64,000 nt of DNA from Delphinapterus leucas (GCF_002288925.2 NW_022097996.1:7944451-8008450), one strand, 5' to 3'. Positions 11,395 through 23,789 are shown, counted from the stretch's first letter. A program made the numbers and translations. Notes: a model not told the origin generated them from the sequence alone.

Positions 11395-11560
11395 TAGCGT
11401 GAGTTGACAATCACTTGGGGAGCTCATAGAAATGCAGGGTTTAAGGCTTCACTCTTCAAGAGTACTTTAGTAGGTTTGGAGTAAGACCCCAAAATCTCCC
11501 TTTCTGGCATCTTATACTCAGCTCTTATCCCAGACAGTTTTGAGAAAGGTGGTTCCGGCA
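11395..11560 (+). repeat. MER5A-like DNA transposon remnant
   Basis: CAATCACTTGGGGAGCTCAT-AGAAATGCAGG and following bases are a diverged match to MER5A (hAT-Charlie). Confidence 0.5.
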
Positions 11561-11649
11561 CCCCGCTCAGAAGCAAGGCTTTGGTGGGTGTGGAAATGCT
11601 CTGGTACTCCACCCACAAGGCAGCCAGCCTGTTTCCACTGCCCAAGAAC

Positions 11650-11790
11650 AACTGGCCTTGGATAAGCACTAGACACAGTGGATCACTCTCCCAACAACCC
11701 TATGTAATAGGTACTATTATTATCCCCTTTTCACAGGTGAGGAAACTGAGGCTCAGAATCATTCACTTGCTCCAGGTTTCACAGCTAGCA
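11650..11790 (+). repeat. MIR SINE
   Basis: CCAACAACCCTATGTAATAG-GTACTATTATTATCCCC and CAGGTGAGGAAACTGAGGCT are near-consensus MIR. Confidence 0.85.
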
Positions 11791-12719
11791 CTCAGCCATT
11801 CATTGACTCACTCATTCAGTTCTGCACCACCGTACGCTCTGCACTGTTCCAGGTGTCAGCAGGTGACAGAACAAGAATACGAACTCGACTCCGGGCCCAT
11901 GTGCTTCACCGCAATGACATTACTTCTTCCTAAACGTTGTCCAGACAGCGTATAGACCGTGGAGGCTGTGTACAATCATAATGGCAGAGGATGCGGGTAG
12001 GAAGGAGGCTTCGTTGCACTGGGCCAGTGCCTGTGGCGACTTGTGGGCCTGCAGGGGGCATCCGTGGGTGCAGAGGCATGAGGAGGGGCCCCTCCAATCC
12101 TCCAGGATGGTAACACCAGGAGCAGCGGGAACAACTCCCACCAGAGCTGGGAGAACTGGGATTGAGGAGAGAGGGGAGTTCCTGTTCAAACCTGTCCACC
12201 TTCTCGGAACTCCTGTCCCCCTTCCATTTCCTCTCTCTTCTTCCTTCTTCAGCCCCACCTTCCCTTTCCCATTTCTCCCTTGATCTCCTCTCCTCTGGCT
12301 CTCTTGCTAGGTGTTCCAGGAGGTCTGGGTTCCTGGGAACGTGTCTCCTGGGAGGTCCCCTTCTCTGGGAGGATGCTCACAGATTCGGTCCCACCCCTGG
12401 ACCCCAGGAACGGTCGTGACAGGAGACAGTGTGAAATTGCTCAGCCATCTCTCACCTGAGCTCCACTTGGGTTCAGGGACCACGTAGGAGGCTATGAGAA
12501 CCTGAGGGGAAATGAGGTCTCTGCCCCCAAGAGGCCAAGGACACAAAACCCAGAGGGGGAGGATGAGACGATAAAGAAAGTGGGAAAATGTTACAAAAGA
12601 GATACAAAGGGATTCCACCCAAATGCCTTCTCGATCTGTCGCCTTTTCTACATTCTTACCACCACTGACTTGGTCTTTTGTTTAACTGGATCCTTGTTCA
12701 CCTGGTTCACTGCAGGGGC
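11791..12719. other. Unassigned intergenic stretch
   Basis: Moderately G+C-rich with overlapping frames on both strands of up to 112 codons. None resembles a known protein, and I see no splice or promoter support. No gene called. Confidence 0.4.
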
Positions 12720-12890
12720 CTCCTTTAGACCTGCGGGCACCAGCATCACCTGGAGGGCTTGCTGAAACACGAGAGTGGGGCCCCATCTCCGGGGTTTCTG
12801 ATCCACCAGGTCTGGGTTGGGGCCTGAGAACTGGCATTTCTAACAAGCTCCAGGTGACCTGCTGTTGCCACCCAAGCATCCCACTTAGAG
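12720..12890 (+). repeat. MER5A
   Basis: ACCAGCATCACCTGGAGGGC-TTGCTGAAACAC, GTTTCTGATCCACCAGGTCTG and GGCATTTCTAACAAGCTCC are close to the MER5A consensus. Confidence 0.85.
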
Positions 12891-13158
12891 ATCCTCTATC
12901 TTCCCCAGCAGAACCACTTGCCGATCTGCTCTCTGCTGCCTCTGCTCCCTGGGATGCCCTTCCTCACTCTCTGGCCACCTCCTAGCAGTCTTCAAGACTC
13001 CTTTTAGCTCTCCCTGCAACCCTTCCTCCCGTCCCTCTGCCCCCACGCAGCCCAGCACCCTCTGCTTTCAGGCATCCGTCACGTATCACACTGGCGTGTC
13101 TTCTTTGCCTTTCTGTCTGCCTCTCCCACTAGACTTCCAGCTCTCCAAGTAGAGGGAC

Positions 13159-14060
13159 TGAGGCAGGAGATAGATGGGCTCCGAGCTAGACATTTACAAC
13201 TGGCCTCCTGTTCACACTTCCTGGGGTGAGAAGAAGATGGCCTCCAACCCAGACATTCATTACCAGGCCCCTGTTTACATTTTCTGAGGCAAGAGACAAA
13301 CGGGCTCTGGACTGCATATGTATGACCGGACTCCTGTCTATATTTCAAGACCCGCACTTCGATATAAGAAAACAACAACAGAAATAGGGTAGATAACTGG
13401 ACACCGGACACTTTTATGGCAGGGACAGAGAGGGGCTAAACCCTGTTAAAAGATCAAGAGGTCATACATTTCCCATCCTTGGGGCAAGGGAAACATTGCA
13501 CATGTGCAGAAAGGCTCCTTGGGGGATCAAAAAGGAGGGGGCACCACCCCATAATATGTGATGCTAAGGCCGTCCCATAGGCCTCTGGGCTAAAATCCAT
13601 CTTGGAAAAAAAGTTGCACACGCATGTTGGAGAGGGTCTTAGGGCAGGTCAGGTGTGGAAAAAGAAACCAGGTAACTGGCCAAAGGTAAACAAAGACCCG
13701 GAAGAAATGCCCTATATAAATGACTTAACCGTCTCTTTACTGAGCTTCTCCTCATTAGAGAGGATGCCCACACCCTTTCTCTCCGGGTGTGCATCTCTGC
13801 CTCGCTTCTGTCTTAACTAAACAAACTGTTTCTCTATGTGCTCTCCCGCTTGTTGTCGTGCTATGTCTCTAACAATAAATTTGGTACCTGTTTTTACAGT
13901 TTTTGCCTCCGTGAGAAATGCATTTTTCACCGGGGGGCAAGAGCCAGGGGGTGTGGTGGCCGGGATTCCTGGTCTTCATCCAGGCTACCCGGGTTCAGTT
14001 CCTGGGCAGGGAAGTAAGATCTCGCTTCACGCCACCACTCACTGCTGTCTCTCCAAGACG
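13159..14060 (+). repeat. ERV1-type LTR with triplicated unit in U3
   Basis: Three diverged tandem units of about 62 bp start at 13160, 13225 and 13286 (pattern GAGGCARGAGA...GGCTC...GGMCTCCTGTT). A TATA box (CCTATATAAATG, ~13712) and AATAAA (~13875) follow at LTR spacing. Ends are approximate and no TSD was found. No retroviral gene follows. Confidence 0.55.
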
Positions 14061-15161
14061 AGAACGAGCCCAGAAGAGTGTCTTGGAGTGGGCACTTCAT
14101 CCATGTGCCCAGATTGGTCCTTTTCTGTCCCATCTTTCTCTCCGGGCTCCCACAGTGCATGTACTCTTGTGTTTATCTGTTTATCCAGGGCACCGAGTAT
14201 CAGTAAACTACAGAGCTGTGCACCATTCTCCTTCTGGAGTATCAGCCCTGAACCGTTTTTGGTCTAGTCTCAGCGAGATCGGTCCCAGTGTCTGAGCCTC
14301 TGCCTTCGCGTGAATTCCCCTCCCAGCCTGCTGTCAGTTCACCTGCCTGCCACTGCAGGTCCCTTCTAGAAGCCACAGCAGATATCTTAGAATGTGCCCC
14401 TATGCTTCTGATGTGGCAGGATTTCCAAAAGCAAAGCATATTAGCTTAGTGAACCCTCTCCATCAGGCCAGCTAAACTCAGTCCTGTGGCCCTAACGAGA
14501 ATGGGGATTTCAGAGAAGACAGGGGAGAGGTGAGCTGCACGTGTTAAAAACAAAAAAAAGGCAAAAATCTTTTCCTTAACATTTTCAGTAGCACTATAGC
14601 AGCAGCCACTATCTTAAAGTCTTGGATAATTCAATCTTAATTATATGATATGCAGAGACAGTAATAAGTTTACAAATCTGCCAGCAACACTAAACACATA
14701 TGTCTTAGAAAATGTTACCCTTTCCCTTGCTTATTGTAGGACTAGGAACTTGGGTAATTGTGAGCAATTAAGAGGGAGTGACCAAATGGTGATTCAGAGG
14801 AATCCTCCAGAGACAAGGAAGCCCATGGAAACAACAAGTCTGGCTGGGTGGGTGAGGGGCACCTGAGGGCTAGAGAGGCAGCATGGAGCTCAAAATTGTG
14901 GATTGATTCATCACAGCTGAATATGATCCAGAAAAGCAGGTCAGGAGAGCCAAGAGGCCTAACATGGATGCCAAGAGGCCTGTGGCAGCTTTGAGAAGAA
15001 AAACACTGTGGGAGAAACACAAGTGTCTCCGAGTGCCTCGAGCCTTGGTGGGTAAAGCTGGTGTGGACCTTGGGATCCAGCAGTTCACAGGGCTCCCAAC
15101 CTGGGTCTCCACTCATCAGCCAGATGTCATTGTATAAGTTCCCATGGGTGTCCCTTGGCAT
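14061..15161. other. Unassigned intergenic stretch
   Basis: It contains a 165-codon frame on the - strand (14742-15239). It has no recognisable domain, its reading runs into the adjacent LTR, and composition is unremarkable. No gene called. Confidence 0.4.
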
Positions 15162-15600
15162 CGTAAGGTCCGCTGGCCCGGGTGAAAGGAGGCCCGGGGG
15201 TAAGAGAAAACATCGACCAGTATGAGGTAGGAGAGGCATTGGGACATAACGACCTCACCTGTTCTGGGAATCAACAAGAGACTCTAACCTCCTGCCCAGA
15301 AAACAATGGGGCTGACGGGAAGGGGAAATGGGCTTACGCCCCACAACAGACCAACCAACACCTGGCCCTGCTGTATCCTCACCAAATAAGGAATAACCCT
15401 GTATAGCAAACCACCCCCTCCCCTTGCAAGCCGCCTTCTGCTTTTACCCCAATAAAAATCCCCCTCATTCAGTACTGGGCGCAACTTCTCTGGCCCCTTT
15501 CTCTTGGACCAGTGAACCTCGCCCGGGAGCGCTCCCTAATAAAGCTCACTTGAAGCTTTCCTTTGTTTCGCGGTGCCGTTTGTTAAGATCCGACCTTACA
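15162..15600 (+). repeat. Solo LTR, ERV1-type, with intact 5-bp TSD
   Basis: The ends are inverted repeats CGTAAGGTC (15162-15170) and GACCTTACA (15592-15600), so the original start was probably TGTAAGGTC. Exact 5-bp duplications GGCAT lie at 15157-15161 and 15601-15605. AATAAA signals at ~15451 and ~15538 lie in the 3' half. No internal viral sequence is present. Confidence 0.8.
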
Positions 15601-15869
15601 GGCATCTTCCTTGCAGAACAGGGTAAATACCTCCCTCTTGGGAATCATGTTGGAAGTAACTGACATAGCACACGTGCAACCACAAGCAGATGTAGGTATG
15701 CAGTTAATATCCATTCATTTCCTTCCTGGCCTCCTTTCTTCAGAAGAGGATAAAATGCTTTTACTAAGGTCATCTGTGATTGATACATTTCCTGGCCCGT
15801 GGAAGGTACGTGGAAGGTCCCTACTGGCTCCAGGAAGGAACAAATAACTGTTTCCTACTAAATCAAAAA

Positions 15870-15990
15870 ACCAAAAGCACAGAGAGGCTAAGTAAGTTGG
15901 CAAAAGCACACAGTAAGTAGATAGTAAGCTGGACTTTAGACCCAACAGCCATCCAAATTCAGCACAGCTGAATTCAACATGAGAGAACAA
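15870..15990 (+). repeat. MIR SINE fragment
   Basis: AGAGAGGCTAAGTAAGTTGG-CAAAAGCACACAGTAAGTAG is the MIR 3' core. Confidence 0.65.
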
Positions 15991-16309
15991 AACTACAGTG
16001 TGAGGCTCTGTCCCTTCATCTTCATTCTGAGGTTGCACTATTTTACAAGAACGTTTATTTCAAAGAGGATTTAAAGAAACACCCAAAGAGCTGAAGGAGT
16101 GTGAATGCCTGATTACAGTCTTCTTTGGATAAAAAAGAAACTTTGCTTTTGTGGTATGTGTGTTTAGGCAGATTAAATTCATGTTGATTACAAACCCCAG
16201 GGTAGAAGGAAAATAAATATGTTCATAAAGACTAGGAGTTCCCAAAGGGGAGGAAGAGGAAAAACTCATTAGTTAATACCCTGATGTCAGCTGTCTTTAG
16301 GAGAATCCA

Positions 16310-16830
16310 GATAGATCTAACCATGGCACCCCTGTGCTCAGAGGCCCTCTGTGGATGGCTCCCCATTTCCCCAGAATACCCATGCTCCCATGCACGGCAC
16401 TCACGACCCTCCTATCTGAATCCAAAATATTTTCTCTTCCACCTCCTTCTCTTGCACCCTCTCCTAAGTCACACAGCATAGGGCTTACTGTGCCCCGAAC
16501 ACCTTCTGAGCTTTGCTGCCTGAGGGTCTTTGCCCCTCCCCTTCTTTACCTGTTGGGAAATGCGAATCAATCTTTAAAGCCCAATTGAAATAGCTAAATC
16601 CTCTCTAAGTCCTTTCCTAGCACCTTGGCAGGGAATGATTGTTTCCCCTGCAGCTCCAGAGCACTTGGTAGTTTTCTTGTTCCATTCATCGAAAGCTGCC
16701 TTTTATTAAAATGACATTTATTTGTCAATATGTCTGACTTTTCCTCTGAATCTGTAAACACCCTCTTGGTCCCCCACCCACAAGGCCCCGCACATTATAA
16801 GTGTTCAAAGAATGTTAATTGATGGAAAAT
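16310..16830. repeat. Old LINE-like repeat (L2-like end)
   Basis: Ends in ...TCTGTAAACACCCTCTTGGT... CACATTATAAGTGTTCAAAG-AATGTTAATTGATGG, which resembles antisense-style L2 tails. It is strongly diverged. Confidence 0.45.
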
Positions 16831-16929
16831 GATTTCAATAGAGGCCCAGATGAATCGGGTATGGATCAGTCATGCAGTGGGGTCATGCCTTTAAAAGATA
16901 CAGAAGTATAGCTATTGGCATTTGCATTT

Positions 16930-17275
16930 GTGCTACCCTGGCGTGACCACAGCTACTCACAGGACGTTCCGTCTGCTTTCACGCATCTTCCTGTCTCCTT
17001 GCCGTGGGTTAGGTGGAACCATGCGCGTATTTAGCCAATGGGATATGACCACAAGTGATTCTACTAAAGCAATGAAAAGCCCACGTGTGATCCGCCCAGG
17101 TTTTCCTCTGCTGCTGCGGTGACTGACATGGCCGTGGGGTTCAGACAGTGCAGCTACCAAATGGCAGTGCCTCCATCACCTGGACGCCTGAGTGACCCAT
17201 GTGCAGCAGAGGGATGATGCATAGGTTTCAAAAATGAGAACTAAAGCTTTGTTGTGTTAAGCCACTGGGATTTTG
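16930..17275 (+). repeat. Possible old ERVL/MaLR-type LTR
   Basis: GCCAATGGGATATGACCACAAGTG and the ending TTTGTTGTGTTAAGCCACTG resemble old LTR sequence. The subfamily is not identified. Confidence 0.35.
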
Positions 17276-18741
17276 AGCAAAACACAAAACAAAGATGTCA
17301 ATACCACCTGTAGAGTCTGTTGCGACCATGAAATGATAGCACAGAACCTGACACAGTCTTTGCATATAGTAAATCCCTGCTCAATACCAGCTCCGTCTCC
17401 CCTTCTATTCTCCCGTGTGGTGACCTTTAAACCTTCCATTAGTAGATCCAGGTATTTAGCAGAGTGGAAGTTGCGACGGAGCCCAGAACACGTGGTGTTG
17501 CACCTGCTCTGAGTGTGGCCCAGATGAGTGGTCTCGGAGGAAACTCCAGCAGGACCAGCGTGAAAGCTCTGAGCCTCCAGCATGGATGTGGAAGTGGGGA
17601 ACCCAGGGGTGCCCCCAGTTTGGTATTTTGACTTCTGGCTTGTTTGCCCTCTCTTACATCATGGAAACAATGAATCCTTGCCTGGGTGGGGCAGGAGGGT
17701 GAGGCAGACAGAGGCATTTCTGGGTGTCCAGTGTGATGGACAGGGCAGAGAGCTAGGGGGCTGTGTCTGGGGTTAAGAGGTTGTGAAAAGAGGTGAGGCT
17801 TAGGAGGTTCCCGGAGAAAGAAAAGCGTCACCTTTAATCCTATTTGTCCTGTGGGAGTTTTCCCAAGCCAGACAAAGGACATCTTATCTAATGCTCGGAC
17901 ACATACAGACATCCAGGGCAGTCTTCATGTTCTCTTTATACTCTGCCACACACTTGGCTGCACAGATTTTAAGAAAGACAAAGGTTGTTTTAATAGCATT
18001 AATGAGGGGTGATGGGCAAATCATAATCTTATAACCAAAACGGTTCATTCATTTGTGTCAGTTATTGAAAGCAAAGACTCTTTGGTAAGTAAAGAAGAAA
18101 AGGATTTGAAATTGCTTGCCACCCACCTCCTCCACAGGAGAGCTGTGAGCATTAATGAGGGAACATCTCAGTGCTGTGATCACCCTGGAAAGAAGCTGCT
18201 TTGCCAGTTTCAAATGTTCCTGTGACTTGCTTAGGCGGAGCTGAAGGAATGATGGGGGTGGGAGGCTGGCCACTACATGTGGTGTTTTTGTTCTGGGGCT
18301 CCCAAGTCACTTCAGAAGCAGAACAATCACTGAGAGAAAGCCCAGGGAGAATGGAGCACATATTCTGGATTCTTTTTCCCACAATGCACTTGCCTTTCTG
18401 GGGGACCCTGGTCTCCATGCGGTGCCTTGCTGTGAGTTCACGTGGCTTCAGCGGCTGGCTTTTAGACACCTTTGGAGGGACACATTCAGAACTTGCAAAA
18501 GCTTGTTGGAAACATGTAACTAAATAAATACCATTAGCACAGTAATGAAATGAAGATAAAGCATAAAAATGTTGCATCCTCTTCCTTGCCAAACAGCTTA
18601 AAATGCTTCCAAGGGAGGATTTCATTGGTGGAGAGCTGTGTGTATAACTACTGGAGTGAAGTTGGGTGGCAGAAAATAATCACAGTAATAATAACTGTCT
18701 TTTCTTTGTAAAGCAGTTTAGAACTCACAAAGCACACTCCA
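17276..18741. other. Unassigned intergenic stretch
   Basis: Two - strand frames of 157 codons each (17439-17912, 18152-18625) show no known domain or periodic conservation that I can judge. No gene called. Confidence 0.4.
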
Positions 18742-18948
18742 GGGCTTCCTTGGAGGCGCAGTGGTTGACAGTCCGCCTGCCGATGCAGGGGACACGGGTT
18801 CGTGCCCCAGTCCGGGAAGATCCCACATGCCGCGGAGCGGCTGGGCCCGTGAGCCATGGCCGCTGAGCCTGCGCGTCCGGAGCCTGTGCTCCGCAACGGG
18901 AGAGGCCACAACGGTGAGAGGCCCGCGTACCGAAGAAAAAAAAAAAAA
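18742..18948 (+). repeat. CHR SINE, short form
   Basis: Full-length short-form copy with a 15-base A tail. Exact 13-bp TSD AAAGCACACTCCA at 18729-18741 and 18949-18961. Confidence 0.95.
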
Positions 18949-19230
18949 AAAGCACACTCCATGCACTTTATCTTCTGCAGTCCTACAACACTGAATTCAG
19001 GTAAGCAGGTGAACCTGATCGTGATTGCCTCTATGTCACAGGTGGGAACAACCACGCTCTTCAAAGTGAAAAGTCTGAGCAAAATAGCTAATAAAGTCTT
19101 CTGGTTTCAAATGCCCCCCCCAACCCCCGGCTTTTTTTGCCCTACCAAACAAAGAAAGAAATATACCAAAATAAAAAGCAAAATATACCAAGAAGAATAA
19201 CAAAGACACATACTCAATGATTTAAAAGAA

Positions 19231-19439
19231 GGGCTTCCCTGGTGGCGCAGTGGTTGAGAGTCCGCCTGCCGATTCAGGGGACACTGGTTCGTGCCCCGGT
19301 CCGGGAGGATCCCACATGCCGCGGAGCGGCTGGGCCCGTGAGCCATGGCCGCTGAGCCTGCGCGTCCGGAGCCTGTGCTCCGCAACGGGAGAGGCCACAA
19401 CAGTGAGAGGCCTGCGTACTGCAAAAAAAGAAAAAAAAA
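19231..19439 (+). repeat. CHR SINE, short form
   Basis: GGGCTTCCCTGGTGGCGCAG head to an A-rich tail. TSD not clear because both flanks are A-rich. Confidence 0.92.
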
Positions 19440-19696
19440 TAGAGAGAGAAACAATGTCAGGAGTGATGGGGAGAGGCTTTATAGAGGTGTAAGACGTGAT
19501 TTTTAAACAAATTTTGTTTGTTTTTTTGCATAAGGAAACTGGTATATTTTGGTTCAAGAGAAGAGAACACAGACTTTTTTCATGTGGAAGAAGAGAACAT
19601 GGGATCTCTAGAGGCAGGAGAGAAGCTAGTGCTTTGCCAATCTGAAGATACAATGAAACCTCTCTTGGTGCCAAGAGAGGGCACTTGGATAAATTA

Positions 19697-20145
19697 CAGT
19701 AAGTCCCCTACATACAGACCTTCAAGATGCGAACTTTCAAAGATGCCAACGTGTGTTCCATCAGCGTCAGGTGTGAGTGAAATTGCAGCCTGCCCATCGT
19801 CTCCTATTGCTGACCATCCTTCAGCTCTACCATCTCCCACCTCCTCTCCCTCTTCCAGTCAGTAGCTCTTCTTAACTGTTCACTCCACGCCAGCCCCGTA
19901 TGCCAGCTGTTGTACTGGACGACTATATTTTTCAAAGTACTGAACTGTAAGATTAAAAATGTTGTCTTTGTGTTTGTTTTGTACGTATTATTTGTGTGAA
20001 AAGTATTATAAACCTATTACAATACAGTATTATATAACCGACTGTGTTAGTTGGGTACCTGGCTAACTTTGTTGGACTTACGAACAAATTGGACTCACAC
20101 ACACACTCTTGGAATAGCACTCGTTCATATATAGGGAACTTACTG
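19697..20145. mobile_element. Complete Tigger-like (pogo) MITE
   Basis: 449 bp flanked by TA target duplications (19695-19696, 20146-20147). The ends CAGTAAGTCCCCTACATAC and, reverse-complemented, CAGTAAGTTCCCTATATAT form terminal inverted repeats. The left side (CTTCAAGATGCGAACTTTCA) matches a Tigger/pogo family I recognise. There is no transposase frame, so it is non-autonomous. Confidence 0.85.
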
Positions 20146-20469
20146 TAGTGGAAAAACCTCAGAGTGCATAATTAGTTTAAATTTGACTCAAGAAACCATT
20201 AGAAACCTGCGTAAGTTTCTAAGAAGGGTTGTGACAGGAGCAAAACGCTTGAGGGAGATGATTCTGACAGCACATGAAGCCATGCAACAGGAGGAAACAG
20301 GTGTGTAATTGGGAGATGTCGTGGAGAGAGAGGTGACAGAATGCGCTCCCAGGAAGACAGACAGGAGTTGCACTGGTTTTTAGAGAGGTACCTGGGTGGA
20401 GGAAGCCGTATTGGAGATGGACAATCAGAGTCACCTATGAACCCACTTGAATGACAAAAACCTCATGCT

Positions 20470-20677
20470 TGGGCTTCCCTGGTGGTGCAGTGGTTGGGAC
20501 TCTGCCTGCCGATGCAGGGGACGCGGGTTTGTGCCCCGGTCCGGGAGGATCCCACATGCCGCGGAGCGGCTGGGCCCATGAGCCATGGCCGCTGAGCCTG
20601 CGTGTCTGGAGCCTGTGCTCTGCAACGGGAGAAGCCACAACGGTGAGAGGCCCGTGTACCGCAAGAAAAAAAAAAAG
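20470..20677 (+). repeat. CHR SINE, short form
   Basis: Full-length copy with a GGTTTGTGCCC B box. Exact 13-bp TSD AAAACCTCATGCT at 20457-20469 and 20678-20690. Confidence 0.95.
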
Positions 20678-20989
20678 AAAACCTCATGCTCTACTCCCCT
20701 GCTTTCATGCATATCTTCAAGATTCCAGATAGACTTTCTAGGGGTTGGGTGTGTATTGGAAAAGGCACTCCAGGTGATTCTGACATGGGATACAAAAAAG
20801 GATGAAAAATAAGACCCCAGTCCCAGGAGAGTTGAGGTCTAACACATGAGTAGCTAGATAATGAACCAGAACTGCACGATGCTGTGCCATGTGGTATGAC
20901 GGAGGTATGCAGAGAAATCTCTGGAAAGTCACGTGAAGGAATGATTCATCCCACATAGAGAAGAGAAGGGTCACAAAAGGTATAGATGA

Positions 20990-21125
20990 GTCGTTCTCAT
21001 CCCTGGCTGCACATTTCAAAACACCAGTTAAATCAGGCTCTCTGTGGGGTGGGACTTGGACAGTAGTATATTTTAAAAGCTCCTCAGGTGATTCTAGTGC
21101 AACTGGGGTTGAAAATAGTTGTTCG
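20990..21125 (+). repeat. MER5A-like remnant
   Basis: GTCGTTCTCATCCCTGGCTG-CACATTTCAAAACACCAG and the end GGTGATTCTAGTGCAACTGG follow MER5A order. Confidence 0.6.
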
Positions 21126-22397
21126 ATATCAAAGTTATCCCAGCCTTTGTACAAGGAGTAGATGTTTTCTAGGTAAAAAGAGTAATGGAATTGCTAAAGG
21201 CACAGAGATATGGAAGGAGCATGTTTGGAGAATGGAGAAGGGTCTAGTGTGGCACTTTGGTGATGTGGAGGACATGCTGGAAAGGTAAGCTGGGGCTGCA
21301 TCGTGAAGACGCTGGCAGTAGTGGCAGAGGAGAAGGGGACAAAGAGGGAGGGGGAGGAGGAAGAACATCGTCCTCAAAGTATTGGCAGCATGTTTTTCAG
21401 AAGAGTGATAAGAGAGACCCATTTTATAACAACTCTAGAGGGTGAAGATGGACAAAAAGAGACGTAAGGATATCTAACTTTGTCTTAATTTCTTTGGGCC
21501 AGGGGAGCCATTTTTGCCTGAACTATAGTTGTGATAAAGCAATGGTCATTGAGTCTTGGAAAGTATTATGCTTGATAGTCACAAAGATGAATGTCTTCAT
21601 TCTCCATTACGTTATTTTTTTAGTAGAATGAAAAGTGTCGGCGCCCACGTCCCTACCAAAGTACCAAAGTGTGAGGTTTTTCTCCCTTCCCCCTCCTCTG
21701 AAGATTAGAAGTGATTTCAAGACTGCCAGTCCTTTCAAATTTAAAAAGAGGAATTTAACCCCTCTGCCCCAACCCTTGGTAACAATTTCAAGCAGTGCAT
21801 TCATATCCTACACACTTAAAGGCAGGCATTTCAAAGGCAGTCAGACAATGAGGCAGATCTTTGCCCCGGGGTCCGGGGAGTGCTATGTGGGCTTTGAGTC
21901 TTCCCTCTTCTCTGTCTTTCCCTTTCTTTCCTTGTCTTTCTAAGTGGTCTTAATATTACACTTAATATTAGCTTTTACTGAATAATTTTATTTCTGTTTT
22001 GAAATTTAAAAGCTGGTGAATAAAAGTTCATATTTAACCCTTTTTAAAACCTTTCAGTTAAGTTGATTTTTACATGTATGTTCTTGGATCGTGTGCTTTT
22101 CCTCTTTCCTCTCCTTCTGTGAATCCTAGTCGTTAATGCGAAGCGCACAAACACAAACAATTTCCAGATGGTAGTAAAAGTGTAATGGTGGGTAGGAACG
22201 CTGAGGACCTGAGGTTTACAGATGCTTGATTTTATTTTTAGACTCAGATGGATTTCCTTCTTCAAGGCACCCTTCAAGTATTCGTTGAACACCCACTGAA
22301 TACCCACCGTAGATCAGGCCCCCTGGGTTGGGGTGGGGGACACAGTCAGTCCTTGGTCCCATCTCATCTTCCTAATAACTTTAAGATATCAGTAGGG
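21126..22397. other. Unassigned intergenic stretch
   Basis: Purine-rich 21320-21370 and pyrimidine-rich 21900-21945 patches. No gene or named repeat seen. Confidence 0.4.
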
Positions 22398-22605
22398 GTG
22401 GGCTTCCCTGGTGGCGCAGTGGTTGAGAGTCCGCCTGCCGATGCAGGGGACACGGGTTCGTGCCCCGATCCGGGAAGATCCCACAATGCTGCGGAGCAGC
22501 TGGGCCCGTGAGCCATGGCTGCTGAGCCTGAGCGTCCGGAGCCTGTGCTCCGCAACGGGAGAGGCCACAACAGTGAGAGACCTGCGACCGCAAAAAAAAA
22601 AAAAA
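22398..22605 (+). repeat. CHR SINE, short form
   Basis: Full-length copy. TSD AAGATATCAGTAGGG (22383-22397) and AAGATATAAGTAGGG (22606-22620), one mismatch in 15. Confidence 0.95.
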
Positions 22606-23585
22606 AAGATATAAGTAGGGTACAAGATTATTTTTACATAATGAAACCGTGGCCCAGAAGGGTTGAGGGCACAGATGGAGGCTAAACAAATGTGGATCCC
22701 AGATCATTCTATCTTTGGAGTGGTGCTCAAAGCAAATCCTTACATCATGTGACACGTCTCAGTAGCACCTGAGTTACTGCGGAGGTAGTGGCAACTAATA
22801 ATTTACATTACTGTAATGGAAAAAGTGACATTTCTATTATGTATTATTGTTTTGAGATTTTAAAACATGGACTGAAAAGAATGATAGAACCTGGTAAAGC
22901 AATTATTTAACATAGGGAATTAAATACTTCATCCCTAACTGTTGCCTGTTGGAAAAGAACAAAATGTTTTAATAAGACACTTTAATAAATATATTTTTTA
23001 AATTTAATGTTTTAATAGAACATTTTCCTCAAAAATCCTTTTATAATTACAAACCCTTAAAAAGTATTAATTGATCCAAGGACTATTAAATTCCATATGG
23101 TTTGTATTTATATTTTTAAAATTTTAAGTAAGAGCACTGATAACAATGAGGATGATTTTTTATTTTCATATAACTATCTTAAAACGTTGACGTACTTTGA
23201 AATCATCAGACACTAAAATATGAAAATTCTAGACTACAAGGAATCTTTCTGGCTTAACCCATACCAGTGTTTCATACCTTAAAAAAAATTTTTTTTTTAC
23301 CATATCCTAAGGGATCCTGTAATTCTTTATATCTCAACTCACTCCTGAGCTTCATTTTAAAAAAAAGCAACAGCAAAATTTCTGAGCTATTGAATAGACA
23401 CATAAATAGTTACACTTTCCCTTTTTACTCACTGCTACGTTCTGTTCCTTCACCATGCCATGTCTTCCTTTTTCCATTGGGTAATAGAGGCGATTCTGAT
23501 AATTTCCTTAAATAAATTGAGGTAGCTAAAGTGTAATTCATTAACTTCATATTTTATGTTTTAAAAGTTGAAAGTTTACCCGTGT
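22606..23585. other. Unassigned AT-rich stretch
   Basis: AT-rich with no gene or clear repeat. Confidence 0.4.
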
Positions 23586-23789
23586 GGGGCTTCCCCGGTG
23601 GCGCAGTGGTTAAGAATCTGCCTGCCAATGCAGGGGACACAGGTTCGAGCCCTGGTCCGGAAAGATCCCACATGCAGAGCAACTAAGCCTGTGCGCCACA
23701 ACTATTGAGCCTGCACTCTAGATCCCGCGAGCCACAACTACTGAGTCCGTGCGCCTACAGCCCATGCTCCGCAACAAGAGAAGCCCACT
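23586..23789 (+). repeat. CHR SINE, long form, 3'-truncated
   Basis: GGGGCTTCCCCGGTGGCGCAGTG head and the long-form body (CCACAACTACTGAGTCCGTG), but it stops at AGAGAAGCCCACT with no A tail. It lacks the last third of long-form copies such as 34411-34708. Confidence 0.88.

Noticed and set aside
13160..13348. Regularly spaced repeats resembling a CRISPR array
   Set aside because: The units are diverged, contiguous, and inside an LTR of a mammalian genome; no spacers exist.
14742..15239. 165-codon frame on the - strand
   Set aside because: It runs into an LTR, shows no domain, and there is no promoter or splice evidence.
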